The notes: a model not told the origin generated them from the sequence alone. A DNA stretch of 22,748 nt from Firm-04 sp003446315 (GCA_946530355.1 CAMNAB010000038.1:1-22748); one strand, 5' to 3'; positions 13,104-21,289 are shown, numbered from the stretch's first letter. Made by a program: numbers and translations.

Positions 13104-14807
13104 ATGAGCGAAAAAAGCGAGAAGGACGAGATCCGTGAAGAACTGAAATCCGCTGCGGCAGAAGCTGAGAAACTGGCAGCAGAAGAAGCCGAGAAGATCA
13201 GTCTGGATAAGGACAAAAAGGATAAGAAATCCAAAAAGCGTGAACGGACTCCCGAAGAAGAAAAAGAACGTGCCCTGAACAGTGTCAGCAGACGCAAAAA
13301 GCTGAAATACGGCGCACTTGCAACTGTGATTACCATTGTGATGGTTGCAATTGTCGTTGCGGTCAATGTGGTTTGCAATTTGCTGGATAAGCGTTATAAC
13401 TGGAATATTGATCTGACTTCCAGCGGCTTGTTTGAGATCGACGATCAGACGATCGACTATTTGCATCAACTGAAAGACGATGTCAAGATCACCATGCTGG
13501 CGGATGAAGGCTATTTCCTTGAAAACAATAAACTCAAGGTCGTATCGGAGGTCTTGAACCGTTTCAGAAGCGAATCCAACGGCCATATTACCGTTGAATA
13601 TGTCGATCCGAATAAGAATCCGGAAGCGATTTCTGTCTATTCGAAGAACTATAACGGCAAGCTCTCCCAGGGCGATGCGGTTGTTTCCTGCGGCGATCTG
13701 ACCCGCGTTCTGAGCTTCAATCAGGATCTGATCCGCTTTGATACCAGCTTTGATCCGGGCACTTATCAGCAGACACAGACTGTCACATTTATCGGTGAAC
13801 AGTCCCTGATCTCTGCAATTATGGGTGTGACCGATCTGCATCCGGTGAAGGTTGCACTGCTCGATCAGCTCGGCGGTGCTGCAATCTATGACCAGTATGA
13901 TTCCGCAAACTATGAGCGCCTGAAAGAACTGCTGGAAAAGAATAATTATGAAGCAGAATCGCTGGATATTATGTCTGCGGATCTGACTTCGGATTATGAT
14001 CTTGCGATCCTGTGCTCTCCGGCAAATGATCTTTCTGATGCACAGATCGAAAAACTCACGAATTATCTGAATAATGATAATCAGTATGGCAAAACACTGC
14101 TCTATTTCGGTACGCCGTTCAAGCGTTCCAAGACCCCGAATCTGGATGCATTCCTTGCGCTTTGGGGCATTGAATACAATCAGGCGATCGTCACCGATAC
14201 CAATGCATCTACCGCACAGATGGTGCAGGCTGCTTATGTCAATGTGATCTCCAATGTGCCGGTCGCATATGCAAATGCAGATGCATCCCTCAACGCAGGC
14301 TATAAGGCTGCACTCCCGATCGTTGCACCCTACAGCTTGCCGGTGAAGCGTCTGTTTGAGCAGAATTCCGGCAGAAATACCTATCCGCTGCTCACAACGG
14401 CTGACACTTGCTGCCTCTATCCGCTCGATGATTCTGCGAAGGATTTCAATATGGAAACCGCAAAAACAGAAACCCAGTGCGTGGCTGTTCTTGCAGATCA
14501 GACCTTTACCAGCGGCGGCGATACGTTCAAGAGCCAGATCGTTGCGTTCGGTTCTGCATGGTTCCTCGATTATTACGTTGCAGGCAGCAGCGGCAGCTAT
14601 GATAATGCAAACTATTTTGTTTCGCTGCTCAATACCATGACCGGCAAAGAAAATGTGCTGACCATTGCGGAAAAGTCTCTGGATACCACTAAGGTGACCA
14701 TTACGGAAGCACAGGTCAAGACCATTCGTATGATTATTGTTTATATGATCCCGGTCATTGTTGCGCTGATTGGCATTGTCGTGTATGTAAGGAGAAAGAA
14801 TCTATGA
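13104..14807 (+). CDS. GldG-type membrane protein of an ABC-2 system
   Basis: This 567-aa protein begins with a highly charged, probably coiled cytoplasmic region (about 1-66, rich in Glu/Lys/Ala), one transmembrane helix (about 69-93), then W-N-I-D-L-T-S-S-G-L-F-E-I-D-D-Q-T. That motif resembles the start of GldG/ABC-type auxiliary proteins (D-L-T-x-x-x-x-Y-x-L-S). A long extracytoplasmic part of about 430 residues follows and a second helix (M-I-I-V-Y-M-I-P-V-I-V-A-L-I-G-I) with an R-R-K tail closes the protein. AAGGAGGG precedes the start. The charged N-terminal extension is longer than I expect for the family and may bind the ATPase. Function outside gliding bacteria is not established. 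Confidence 0.82.
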   Translation: MSEKSEKDEIREELKSAAAEAEKLAAEEAEKISLDKDKKDKKSKKRERTPEEEKERALNSVSRRKKLKYGALATVITIVMVAIVVAVNVVCNLLDKRYNWNIDLTSSGLFEIDDQTIDYLHQLKDDVKITMLADEGYFLENNKLKVVSEVLNRFRSESNGHITVEYVDPNKNPEAISVYSKNYNGKLSQGDAVVSCGDLTRVLSFNQDLIRFDTSFDPGTYQQTQTVTFIGEQSLISAIMGVTDLHPVKVALLDQLGGAAIYDQYDSANYERLKELLEKNNYEAESLDIMSADLTSDYDLAILCSPANDLSDAQIEKLTNYLNNDNQYGKTLLYFGTPFKRSKTPNLDAFLALWGIEYNQAIVTDTNASTAQMVQAAYVNVISNVPVAYANADASLNAGYKAALPIVAPYSLPVKRLFEQNSGRNTYPLLTTADTCCLYPLDDSAKDFNMETAKTETQCVAVLADQTFTSGGDTFKSQIVAFGSAWFLDYYVAGSSGSYDNANYFVSLLNTMTGKENVLTIAEKSLDTTKVTITEAQVKTIRMIIVYMIPVIVALIGIVVYVRRKNL

Positions 14808-16306
14808 ATAAGACCCTCAAGGGGATCATCGCCGGATCAGCCGTGCTTGCTGCTCTGTGCGGCGCTGTTGTCGTGCTCAAAATGACTGAGCCGGAAGAAA
14901 CATCGGAAGAATCTTCTCAAACCGGTGTTTCGACCGAGTTGTGGCATACGCACAGCGATGATATTCTGGAAGTAACTGTCGATAATCCAAACGGTGATTC
15001 CTATACGGCATATCAGAAAAAGGAAACCATGAAAAGTACCGATATGGACGGTAATCCGACGGAAGAAGAAGTCAGTAACTATTATCTGAAGGGTTATGAC
15101 GAGCTGCCGATGAATACTGTGGATATTCGTCTGCTGGCGACCCGTGCGCCGGAAGTGTTCTCAACAGATCTGGTGCAGGAACATGTCAGTGATGCCGATT
15201 TGTCCAAATATGGGCTGGATGCGGCTGTGAAGGTGACCTATAAGGTCGCGGACGGCGAGAATATCTCGTTCCTGATCGGCGGTGAAACACCGGTCGACGG
15301 CTGCCGCTATCTGATGATGGACGGACAGGATACGGTCTATTCTGTAAGCAGCTCCCTGCTCGAGCCGTTCATGAAGGGCATTCACGATTATCTCGGTACG
15401 GCTCTGACAGAAGCACAGGCAGAAGACGATGATACGATCATCGAATCTGTCCGGATCGAACGAAAGGATCTGGATTATGACTTCTATTTTGTCTATGACC
15501 CCTATTATGCTGAGAATACAAACGGCGGTTCGATGGCGGTTCATGTCATGGAAGAACCGGTTCCGGCTTTGCTGAGCGCTGACCGTTCCTCTGCCGCAAC
15601 ACATGGCTTATACGGGCTGAATGCAAGCGAAGTGCTCACACCATTCCCGACCGATGCCGATAAAAAGGCTGCCGGTCTGGATGACCCGTTTGTAAAAGTG
15701 ACCATGAAGACAGATGACAAGAAAACAACCGTCTTCCGGTTGGGCAGCACCTATAAAACAGAGGACGGCGAAACCAGATATTACGGTATGCTGGATGGGC
15801 TGGACTGCATCTATGGCTTCTCGGCAGATCAGTTGATCTATGATGATATGATGCCGGAAGACGTTATTTCACGCAATGTGATTGATATGTATGTCTGGGA
15901 CATTGGCAAACTGGAATGCAAAGCGGACGGCGTTTCTTTGAATTTCACCACCAAAGGCTCTACCCAGGAAGAAGTGGAACTGACAAAGAACGGCGTGAAA
16001 ACGGACGATACAAATGAGATCGAACGCTACCGGAAGCTGTATAGTTATCTGTTGGAAACAAAAGCTGAGGAACTGGTTTATGATGACATCGAACCGGATT
16101 CCGAACCGCTTGCGCAAGTGCATATTGAACGGCAGGACGGTAAGCGGACTTATGACATCGCGTACTATGATGCAGGCAATATGAAGGCGTATATTTCGGT
16201 CAACGGCGCAATACGCTTTACATGCCGGAAATCATATGTTGACACATTGATTGAAAACCTGAAGATTTACGAAGATGCAGATAAGGAATTGACGATGACT
16301 TGGTAA
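14804..16306 (+). CDS. DUF4340 domain-containing envelope protein
   Basis: This 500-aa protein has a signal-anchor helix (about 7-27) and no strict lipobox, then an acidic linker. The extracytoplasmic part contains two similar modules with the DUF4340 pattern: F-L-I-G-G-E-T then R-Y-L-M-M-D-G-Q-D-T-V-Y-S-V, and F-R-L-G-S-T-Y then R-Y-Y-G-M-L-D-G-L-D-C-I-Y-G-F. DUF4340 proteins are repeatedly found with GldG-type genes. The start overlaps the previous stop as ATGA, so the two products are probably made in fixed ratio. A structural or sensory partner of the Gld-like complex outside the membrane is inference. Confidence 0.85.
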   Translation: MNKTLKGIIAGSAVLAALCGAVVVLKMTEPEETSEESSQTGVSTELWHTHSDDILEVTVDNPNGDSYTAYQKKETMKSTDMDGNPTEEEVSNYYLKGYDELPMNTVDIRLLATRAPEVFSTDLVQEHVSDADLSKYGLDAAVKVTYKVADGENISFLIGGETPVDGCRYLMMDGQDTVYSVSSSLLEPFMKGIHDYLGTALTEAQAEDDDTIIESVRIERKDLDYDFYFVYDPYYAENTNGGSMAVHVMEEPVPALLSADRSSAATHGLYGLNASEVLTPFPTDADKKAAGLDDPFVKVTMKTDDKKTTVFRLGSTYKTEDGETRYYGMLDGLDCIYGFSADQLIYDDMMPEDVISRNVIDMYVWDIGKLECKADGVSLNFTTKGSTQEEVELTKNGVKTDDTNEIERYRKLYSYLLETKAEELVYDDIEPDSEPLAQVHIERQDGKRTYDIAYYDAGNMKAYISVNGAIRFTCRKSYVDTLIENLKIYEDADKELTMTW

Positions 16307-16336
16307 TCGGAGATTCCCGCAGAAAGGGAGGTTTCC

Positions 16337-16624
16337 ATGAGCAAAGATTATTTCACTTATAAATCACGGCCGGTTGTGAGAAGCGGCAAGACGATCTATT
16401 ACGGCAGTATGGCGGATCCGTATGTTGTGATGATGAGCGTGCAGCAGGAAGAAGAAGCAGATCAGATCATGACGGCAACGGATATCAAATGCTACCTGAT
16501 GAAAACCGATAAGGATTTGAATCCGCTTCAGGCAATTGTAAAGCAGGCATCCCGCACAACGCTTTATGAAGCGCTGGAACTTGCAGCAGCATGGTTAAAG
16601 AGCAGTAATCGTGAAGCAAGCTAA
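16337..16624 (+). CDS. 95-aa hypothetical protein at the end of the Gld-like operon
   Basis: A strong AAGGGAGG site lies before the ATG at 16337, and the operon terminator follows the stop by about 16 bases. The protein begins M-S-K-D-Y-F-T-Y-K-S-R-P-V-V-R-S-G-K-T-I-Y-Y-G, looks like a small mixed alpha/beta domain with predicted strands (Y-V-V-M-M-S-V) and a C-terminal helix (L-Y-E-A-L-E-L-A-A-A-W-L-K), and has no signal peptide or membrane segment. I do not recognise a family. It is 30 bases downstream of the DUF4340 gene and probably cotranscribed, so it may be a cytoplasmic accessory factor. Confidence 0.8.
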   Translation: MSKDYFTYKSRPVVRSGKTIYYGSMADPYVVMMSVQQEEEADQIMTATDIKCYLMKTDKDLNPLQAIVKQASRTTLYEALELAAAWLKSSNREAS

Positions 16625-16639
16625 CCCCCAAAACACAGC

Positions 16640-16679
16640 AAAAAAAGACCGTTCGGCTAATTTGCCGGACGGTCTTTTT
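16640..16679 (+). terminator. Strong Rho-independent terminator of the Gld-like operon
   Basis: AAAAAGACCGTTCGGC pairs with GCCGGACGGTCTTTTT through about 16 base pairs including one T-G wobble, around a 6-base loop, ending in a T run. It follows the 95-aa gene directly. Confidence 0.92.
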
Positions 16680-17085
16680 GCATCAGAATGCATGTGATAT
16701 TGAACAGAGAAATTGGAGAAAATTGTGATGTTTTTCTACTCGGTTTGTTGTAATCTGATTTGGGGAAAAGTTGTATAGTATACAAGATGAATGATGGATT
16801 TATACTTTTTTATTTGAAAGTGGATCAAGATGAACGATTGAAAAGTTAAGAAAATACGTTGCCAAATCCGGAAAATCACTCCCCAAAAATTGCGATTTCA
16901 GGCGCATAAAGGGAATACAGCGAAAATGAATGAAAATAACGAAAATACGATGTTTATGAAGATTTTATTTCTTTTTGATTTCATTCAAAAATGCAAGAAA
17001 ATTGCAAATCGCACAAATAAAATAATGTTTCAATCGCAAATAATAGTAAACATGCAGAATAAACATTAAGAATTTCTTTCACGCA
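16680..17085. other. AT-rich intergenic region without a recognisable gene
   Basis: No open frame here has a credible ribosome binding site. The stretch is rich in A/T runs with short direct echoes such as CGAAAAT repeated around 16922-16950. It includes a 15-base palindrome at 16771-16785. A small RNA or a long regulatory region for the downstream secreted protein cannot be excluded. Confidence 0.5.
16771..16785. promoter_or_regulatory. 15-base palindrome, possible operator
   Basis: TTGTATA-G-TATACAA has perfect 7-base arms around a central G. It lies about 90 bases after the operon terminator and about 440 bases before the next gene. The role is inferred from symmetry only. Confidence 0.35.
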
Positions 17086-17113
17086 TTGACATTTTTTGCA
17101 TAATGGGTATAAT
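17086..17113 (+). promoter_or_regulatory. Consensus SigA promoter of the secreted LRR protein gene
   Basis: TTGACA (17086-17091), a 16-base spacer and TATAAT (17108-17113). Both hexamers match consensus exactly. The predicted start site is near 17120, leaving a leader of about 95 bases. Confidence 0.85.
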
Positions 17114-17119
17114 ATACTT

Positions 17120-17131
17120 GTTTGCGCAAAC
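17120..17131. promoter_or_regulatory. 12-base palindrome at the predicted transcription start, probable operator
   Basis: GTTTGCGCAAAC is a perfect palindrome that begins 7 bases after the -10 box. A dimeric repressor bound here would block RNA polymerase. The binding protein cannot be named from the sequence. Confidence 0.55.
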
Positions 17132-17213
17132 AGTAGAAGAAAACGTGTTATAAAATGCAATGCTCTTAAAAATTATTGTAATTTTTTTGCAGCCAACTGA
17201 GAGAGGTATATTT

Positions 17214-19313
17214 ATGCAAAATTTCAAGAGAAGAATAATTTCAATTTCCGCTGCATTGATGACTGCCGTTTCGATGCAGGCAGGCGCGATCCAGGCATCT
17301 GCTGAAGAAAAACTGACAGACGATCAGATCATTAAGTCATATGGTTCGCAGAACTGGACTTCGGCTGATACTGTATATGACGCGGTTACAGAACCGATCA
17401 TGTTTCAGAATGGCGTTATTAAGAATGACCTGAATGATTTCCAGACGATCATTGATAAGTTCAGCAAGGAACATAGCTGCAATTATGTAGACCCGGATGC
17501 AAGCGGTGTTGACGCATATGATTTTGCGTTTCTTGAGAACTATATCAACGATTTGCTGATTCGTCTGAACAGAACCTATAAAGGCATTGTCTATGTGGGG
17601 GAAACTGCATATAAGCTCGGCGCTGTTACACAGGATGATCTTGCCGCTTTGAATGAACCATTCAATGCGAACTATGATATCGACATGGATGGTGTTCTGA
17701 GCCCGGATGATTACTGCTATCTGCTGCGGTATATTCAGGAAGATTTTGATTTCAGTGTCCATGTCGATTACAACGATGAGGATCACATGACTGCTTCGAT
17801 TACAAAATACAATCCGAAATCTGTGAAGAAGCATGTCGTTGTTCCTTATGAAGTGATTACAAAGGGCAGAATCTTCCCGGTTATGAAGATCGAGAATTAT
17901 GCATTCGCAAACAATAACGATATCGAAAGCGTGTGCATGCCTGATTATCGTCAGCCGAAATGGAATCATGATGAAATTCACAATCCCAATTATAAGGACA
18001 ACATCATTCCGACTGCCGGCCTTGTGACTGCAAGTACCTATATGAAGATCGGCAACGGTGCATTCTCGAATTGCTCCAATCTCAGTCATGTTGAGCTTCC
18101 GCAGCATGCAATCATGAACAGCATTACAACCTTTGCACAGACTGCATTTCAAACCAACTGCACCGATATCCGGAATTCTGACGGCGTGCTTTATCAGATC
18201 GACAGCGTCGGTGCGAAAATTGCGATCGGTTTGATGAATGATAAGAAGGATGAAGTGAAGCGCACGCATAAGCTCGTTCTGGATCAGGATACCACTGCGA
18301 TCAATAAGTCGCTGATGTACAGCTTCGGTGAGGATGATCTCTATGAGATCGAGTTCCCGGAGACCGTTGAGTTCATTCAGCCGGGAACCTTTGAAATGTG
18401 CACAAAGCTCAGCAAGATCAATAACCTGACTTTTGCAGAGAGCAGCGAGACACTCAAGAAAACTGTCAGACGTTATCTCTCCGCTTTTGGCAAAACGCAG
18501 TATCTTGCAGATGCAACACAGTCCGTTCTGGATGTTTATGTCGATGAAATCCTCAATTCTGATCCGGTCGTTGCAGATAATGAAGATTTGGATAAAGTTG
18601 TGAAGGTCGCAAGAAAGATCACCGATGTTTCTGAGTACAGCAACTTCTATTCCATCAATTGGAATAAAGAGCATCAGCATACAATTGATAAAGAATTCAA
18701 ATTGTATCTGAACAGATCCTTCTATACCAATGATTATGACAGAGAAAGCAACGGTTCTGCAAGTGCTGTCTTCATGCTCGGCGATGAGCAGAATCCGGGT
18801 TATGCAGAGTGCGGCAGTTTTTCATTCGCTGCTTCTCTGATGCTGGATCAGATGGGCATTCAGAACTATCTGTGCGGCGCTCCGTATCATGCTTTGAATG
18901 TTGTCTATGTGGACGGCATGTGGCACAGATTTGATGAGACCGGCTTGGTCGGCTGGAATTCTAAGGATATCAATGAAATTAACGTGTTTGGTGATGTTCC
19001 GCGCGAACCCGGCAAGCCTTCTGCCGACGGTGTGAAGGACGAATGGGCGGATGAGAAAGCAATGTGGGTTTCCGGTTCCAGTCAGTTTAAGCTCTATGAG
19101 CACTCCAAAGATAAGCAGATGACCGTTGATGGCTATCAAAAAATGATCTATGGCACTATGGATTCCAACATGCAGAAGCAGTATATGAATAAAACCGGTC
19201 GGTATGTCAACTACCCGGCTTATCTCCACATCCTGTTTGACGGCGATTTGAACGAAGAAGAACAGAGGGTGCTCAGCAATTCGCATACGCTCTGCGATTT
19301 CAAGAAGAACTGA
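17214..19313 (+). CDS. Secreted EF-hand / leucine-rich repeat / transglutaminase-like protein
   Basis: ATG at 17214 is chosen because GAGAGG lies just upstream and a clean signal peptide begins there (K-R-R core, hydrophobic stretch, cleavage expected after A-S-A at residue 30). The mature part has a dockerin-like EF-hand loop D-I-D-M-D-G-V-L-S-P-D-D (155-166) with Y-C-Y-L-L-R-Y-I after it, but only one clear loop. Next come BspA-type leucine-rich segments (I-E-N-Y-A-F-A-N-N-N-D-I, I-G-N-G-A-F-S-N-C-S-N-L). The C-terminal domain looks like a papain-like transglutaminase: Cys533 in Y-A-E-C-G-S-F-S-F-A, His559 in P-Y-H-A-L-N-V-V-Y-V-D-G-M-W, and Asp574 in H-R-F-D-E-T. There is no sorting signal, so it is released or held by protein contacts. 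Function and substrate are unknown; peptidase or protein cross-linking are both possible. Confidence 0.85.
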   Translation: MQNFKRRIISISAALMTAVSMQAGAIQASAEEKLTDDQIIKSYGSQNWTSADTVYDAVTEPIMFQNGVIKNDLNDFQTIIDKFSKEHSCNYVDPDASGVDAYDFAFLENYINDLLIRLNRTYKGIVYVGETAYKLGAVTQDDLAALNEPFNANYDIDMDGVLSPDDYCYLLRYIQEDFDFSVHVDYNDEDHMTASITKYNPKSVKKHVVVPYEVITKGRIFPVMKIENYAFANNNDIESVCMPDYRQPKWNHDEIHNPNYKDNIIPTAGLVTASTYMKIGNGAFSNCSNLSHVELPQHAIMNSITTFAQTAFQTNCTDIRNSDGVLYQIDSVGAKIAIGLMNDKKDEVKRTHKLVLDQDTTAINKSLMYSFGEDDLYEIEFPETVEFIQPGTFEMCTKLSKINNLTFAESSETLKKTVRRYLSAFGKTQYLADATQSVLDVYVDEILNSDPVVADNEDLDKVVKVARKITDVSEYSNFYSINWNKEHQHTIDKEFKLYLNRSFYTNDYDRESNGSASAVFMLGDEQNPGYAECGSFSFAASLMLDQMGIQNYLCGAPYHALNVVYVDGMWHRFDETGLVGWNSKDINEINVFGDVPREPGKPSADGVKDEWADEKAMWVSGSSQFKLYEHSKDKQMTVDGYQKMIYGTMDSNMQKQYMNKTGRYVNYPAYLHILFDGDLNEEEQRVLSNSHTLCDFKKN

Positions 19314-19440
19314 TTCCAAATGCTGTCATAACAACAGATTTGAACCGATTCATGATGCTTTTTCAATAACAAATTGTCCGGTTGTATTGTGACTGCACCG
19401 CAGATCATCCGAGCGATTCTTTTCGGTGCGGAACAAATCA

Positions 19441-19476
19441 AAATTGCCCCTCTGCTTTGTTGCAGGGGGGCAATTT
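19441..19476. terminator. Bidirectional terminator between the LRR gene and thiD
   Basis: AAATTGCCCCTCTGC (19441-19455) pairs with GCAGGGGGGCAATTT (19462-19476) with one T-G wobble around a 6-base loop. It lies between convergent genes. The flanking T tracts are moderate on both strands. Confidence 0.75.
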
Positions 19477-19497
19477 GTATCCGGGTGTTTTTTCGGT

Positions 19498-20304
19498 TCA
19501 TGCTTTTTCTTCGGTGAACAGATTCGAAACGGCAAATGCATGATTCATCGGGCCGCTGCCTTTTCCAAGATCAAGCATGGCGGACAGTGCACCGGATATG
19601 AATTGCTTTGCACGCGCTACGGATTCTGCAAGCGTGAACCCTTTTGCAAGATTGGATGCGATCGCACTGGAAAGCGTGCATCCGGTGCCGTGCGTATTGG
19701 GATTGTCAATGCGTTTTCCCGTAAACCACCGGAAGCCGTCTTTGGTAAACAGCAGATCATTGGCATCGTTTAATTGATGGCCGCCTTTCAGCAATACGGC
19801 ACAACCATATGATTCAGAAATGATACTTGCAGCGGTTTCCATATCAGCAGGGGCGTGAATCTCCGTTTTTGCAAGCACTTCTGCTTCCGGAATATTCGGC
19901 GTGACAAGCTCTGCAAGCGGAATCAGCGCGGATGTCAATGCGGAAACGTCATCGTCTGCAATCAGTTTTGCGCCGCTTGTTGCGATCATGACGGGATCCA
20001 GCACAATATGGGAAGCGTGGTATTCCCGCAGTTTTTCTGCTATGACATAGATCAGATCAGCCGCCGAAACCATGCCGATCTTGACCGCATTGGGCGGAAT
20101 ATCCGTAAAAACTGCATCGAGTTGTTTTGCGAGAAATTCCGGCGTGACATTCATGATCGCAGAAACACCGGTCGTGTTTTGTGCAGTGAGGGCAGTGACG
20201 GCACTCATGCCAAATACGCCGTTGACTGTCATCGTTTTCAAATCGGCTTGAATACCGGCACCCCCGCCGGAGTCGCTGCCGGCAATCGTGAGGGCAGTTT
20301 TCAT
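19498..20304 (-). CDS. thiD: Hydroxymethylpyrimidine (phosphate) kinase ThiD
   Basis: This 268-aa ribokinase-fold protein has A-L-T-I-A-G-S-D-S-G-G-G-A-G-I-Q-A-D-L-K-T near its start and the anion-hole motif N-T-H-G-T-G-C-T-L-S-S-A-I-A near its end, both diagnostic of ThiD. It phosphorylates HMP and HMP-P in thiamine biosynthesis. ATG at 20304 is chosen over the adjacent TTG because AAAGGAG lies 7 bases upstream. No TPP riboswitch was recognised nearby and no other thiamine genes are in the window. It lies 35 bases downstream of an Imm26-like gene on the same strand. Confidence 0.94.
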   Translation of the reverse strand: MKTALTIAGSDSGGGAGIQADLKTMTVNGVFGMSAVTALTAQNTTGVSAIMNVTPEFLAKQLDAVFTDIPPNAVKIGMVSAADLIYVIAEKLREYHASHIVLDPVMIATSGAKLIADDDVSALTSALIPLAELVTPNIPEAEVLAKTEIHAPADMETAASIISESYGCAVLLKGGHQLNDANDLLFTKDGFRWFTGKRIDNPNTHGTGCTLSSAIASNLAKGFTLAESVARAKQFISGALSAMLDLGKGSGPMNHAFAVSNLFTEEKA

Positions 20305-20339
20305 CAAAAAGCTCCTTTCGAGGGATCTATCCCTTAATT

Positions 20340-20924
20340 TTATAATTGCCCGCGAATCAGCAGTTCTTGTGTGATGCAGTAGCCAAGACCGTAAACAGTT
20401 GTTGCACCGATCGAAAGATATTTCGGGCGCAGCTCGATTTTCTGATCGTATTCATCCCAAAAAGGATGGTTGAAACAGTATTTATAGAAGCCATAGCTTG
20501 GCACATCGCCCAGCGCATCCACATGCATGACCGTTTGAAACCAGCCCTTTGTCCAGAATGCTCTGGAGATCATCTGCGGTGCGAGCAATATATTTTCATA
20601 ATCCAGCGTAAAATCAAGTTTGCCGATCTGATCGGCATGACTGTTAAAAATCGCCGCAACATACATATCATCGCCGATCATATTGTGAATATGCGCATTG
20701 AGCACGACACCGAAATAATACTGTTGATTGACCGGCTTGCATACAAAAACGTCACCGATTTCGGGCATTGCATATGATCTTTTGATATATTGCAGCTTAT
20801 AAAAATCGCTTTCCCCGCGATCAAAATGCCTGCTCAGATCATCCAGTTTTCTTTGCACATCGGGCGTTAAGGCATCATAGCGTTTTTTCCATGCTGCCGC
20901 TAATAGATTTTCAGTATGATGCAT
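20340..20924 (-). CDS. Imm26-like protein, possible immunity protein (194 aa)
   Basis: The start is taken at 20924, where AAAGGAGT lies 6 bases upstream; an in-frame ATG at 20942 has no comparable site. The N-terminal part is helical and charged. From about residue 55 the sequence I-G-D-V-F-V-C-K-P-V-N-Q-Q-Y-Y-F-G-V-V-L resembles the Imm26 opening G-D-V-F-x-x-P-L-x-x-G-x-Y-x-x-G-R-V. A later W-T-K-G-W-F-Q-T-V and Y-G-F-Y-K-Y fit the same group. Imm26 proteins are immunity proteins in polymorphic toxin systems, but no toxin is visible here. The gene has a perfect consensus promoter and may be cotranscribed with thiD. A plain housekeeping role is also possible. Confidence 0.6.
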   Translation of the reverse strand: MHHTENLLAAAWKKRYDALTPDVQRKLDDLSRHFDRGESDFYKLQYIKRSYAMPEIGDVFVCKPVNQQYYFGVVLNAHIHNMIGDDMYVAAIFNSHADQIGKLDFTLDYENILLAPQMISRAFWTKGWFQTVMHVDALGDVPSYGFYKYCFNHPFWDEYDQKIELRPKYLSIGATTVYGLGYCITQELLIRGQL

Positions 20925-20971
20925 TCGCACACTCCTTTTCATTTCACTTTTCCGGCATAATTCTTATGGAT

Positions 20972-21000
20972 ATTATAGCGCAAATCAAAGCAACTGTCAA
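20972..21000 (-). promoter_or_regulatory. Perfect consensus SigA promoter of the Imm26-like gene
   Basis: On the minus strand TTGACA (20995-21000), a 17-base spacer and TATAAT (20972-20977). The -35 box lies only a few bases from the boundary of repeat copy A at 21007. Confidence 0.88.
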
Positions 21001-21006
21001 GCGGGC

Positions 21007-21134
21007 GGGGAAGCCCCGCTGCAAATGATCTAAAGTTTACCGGCAGGGAAGCCCCGCTGTAAATGATCTAAAGTTTACCGGATATGGATATGCAAATCAG
21101 GCGAAAATCGTTGCTTTTTATATGCCATAAGCGG
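21007..21134 (+). repeat. Dispersed repeat element, copy A
   Basis: It holds two tandem units of about 38 bases, each with a GGGGAAGCCCCG-type hairpin followed by an AAATGATCTAAAGTTTACCGG core. A further unique stretch follows, ending in CCATAAGCGG. Bases 21046-21119 are identical to 22543-22616. It sits directly next to the Imm26-like promoter. Confidence 0.9.
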
Positions 21135-21239
21135 GGAGCCGGTGCACCTGCCGGAAAAGCTGCTTTCACTCTGTCGCTTTTCCACAGCCTAATTATAGCA
21201 CAGGTGCAATATGATATACCATGATATTTTCAAAAAATA

Positions 21240-21279
21240 ATGCACAAAGATTGCGTCGAAACTTTGTGCATCTTTTTTA
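21240..21279 (+). terminator. Hairpin terminator upstream of hicA
   Basis: ATGCACAAAG (21240-21249) pairs with CTTTGTGCAT (21262-21271) around a 12-base loop, followed by CTTTTTTATT. On the other strand it is followed by ATTATTTTTTG. It insulates the hicAB promoter. No gene ends here on the plus strand, so it may end an unannotated transcript from the repeat region. Confidence 0.75.
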
Positions 21280-21289
21280 TTCAATTCGC

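Noticed and set aside
14804..14890. Lipobox in the DUF4340 protein
   Set aside because: A Cys occurs in the N-terminal helix, but the residue before it is Leu, not Gly/Ala/Ser, so a signal anchor is preferred.
17337..18680. 447-residue open frame antisense to the secreted LRR protein
   Set aside because: The plus frame has a signal peptide, domains and a promoter; the antisense frame has none.
20305..20337. TPP riboswitch before thiD
   Set aside because: The gap is only about 35 bases and holds only a tight AGGGAT/ATCCCT inverted repeat; far too short for a THI element.
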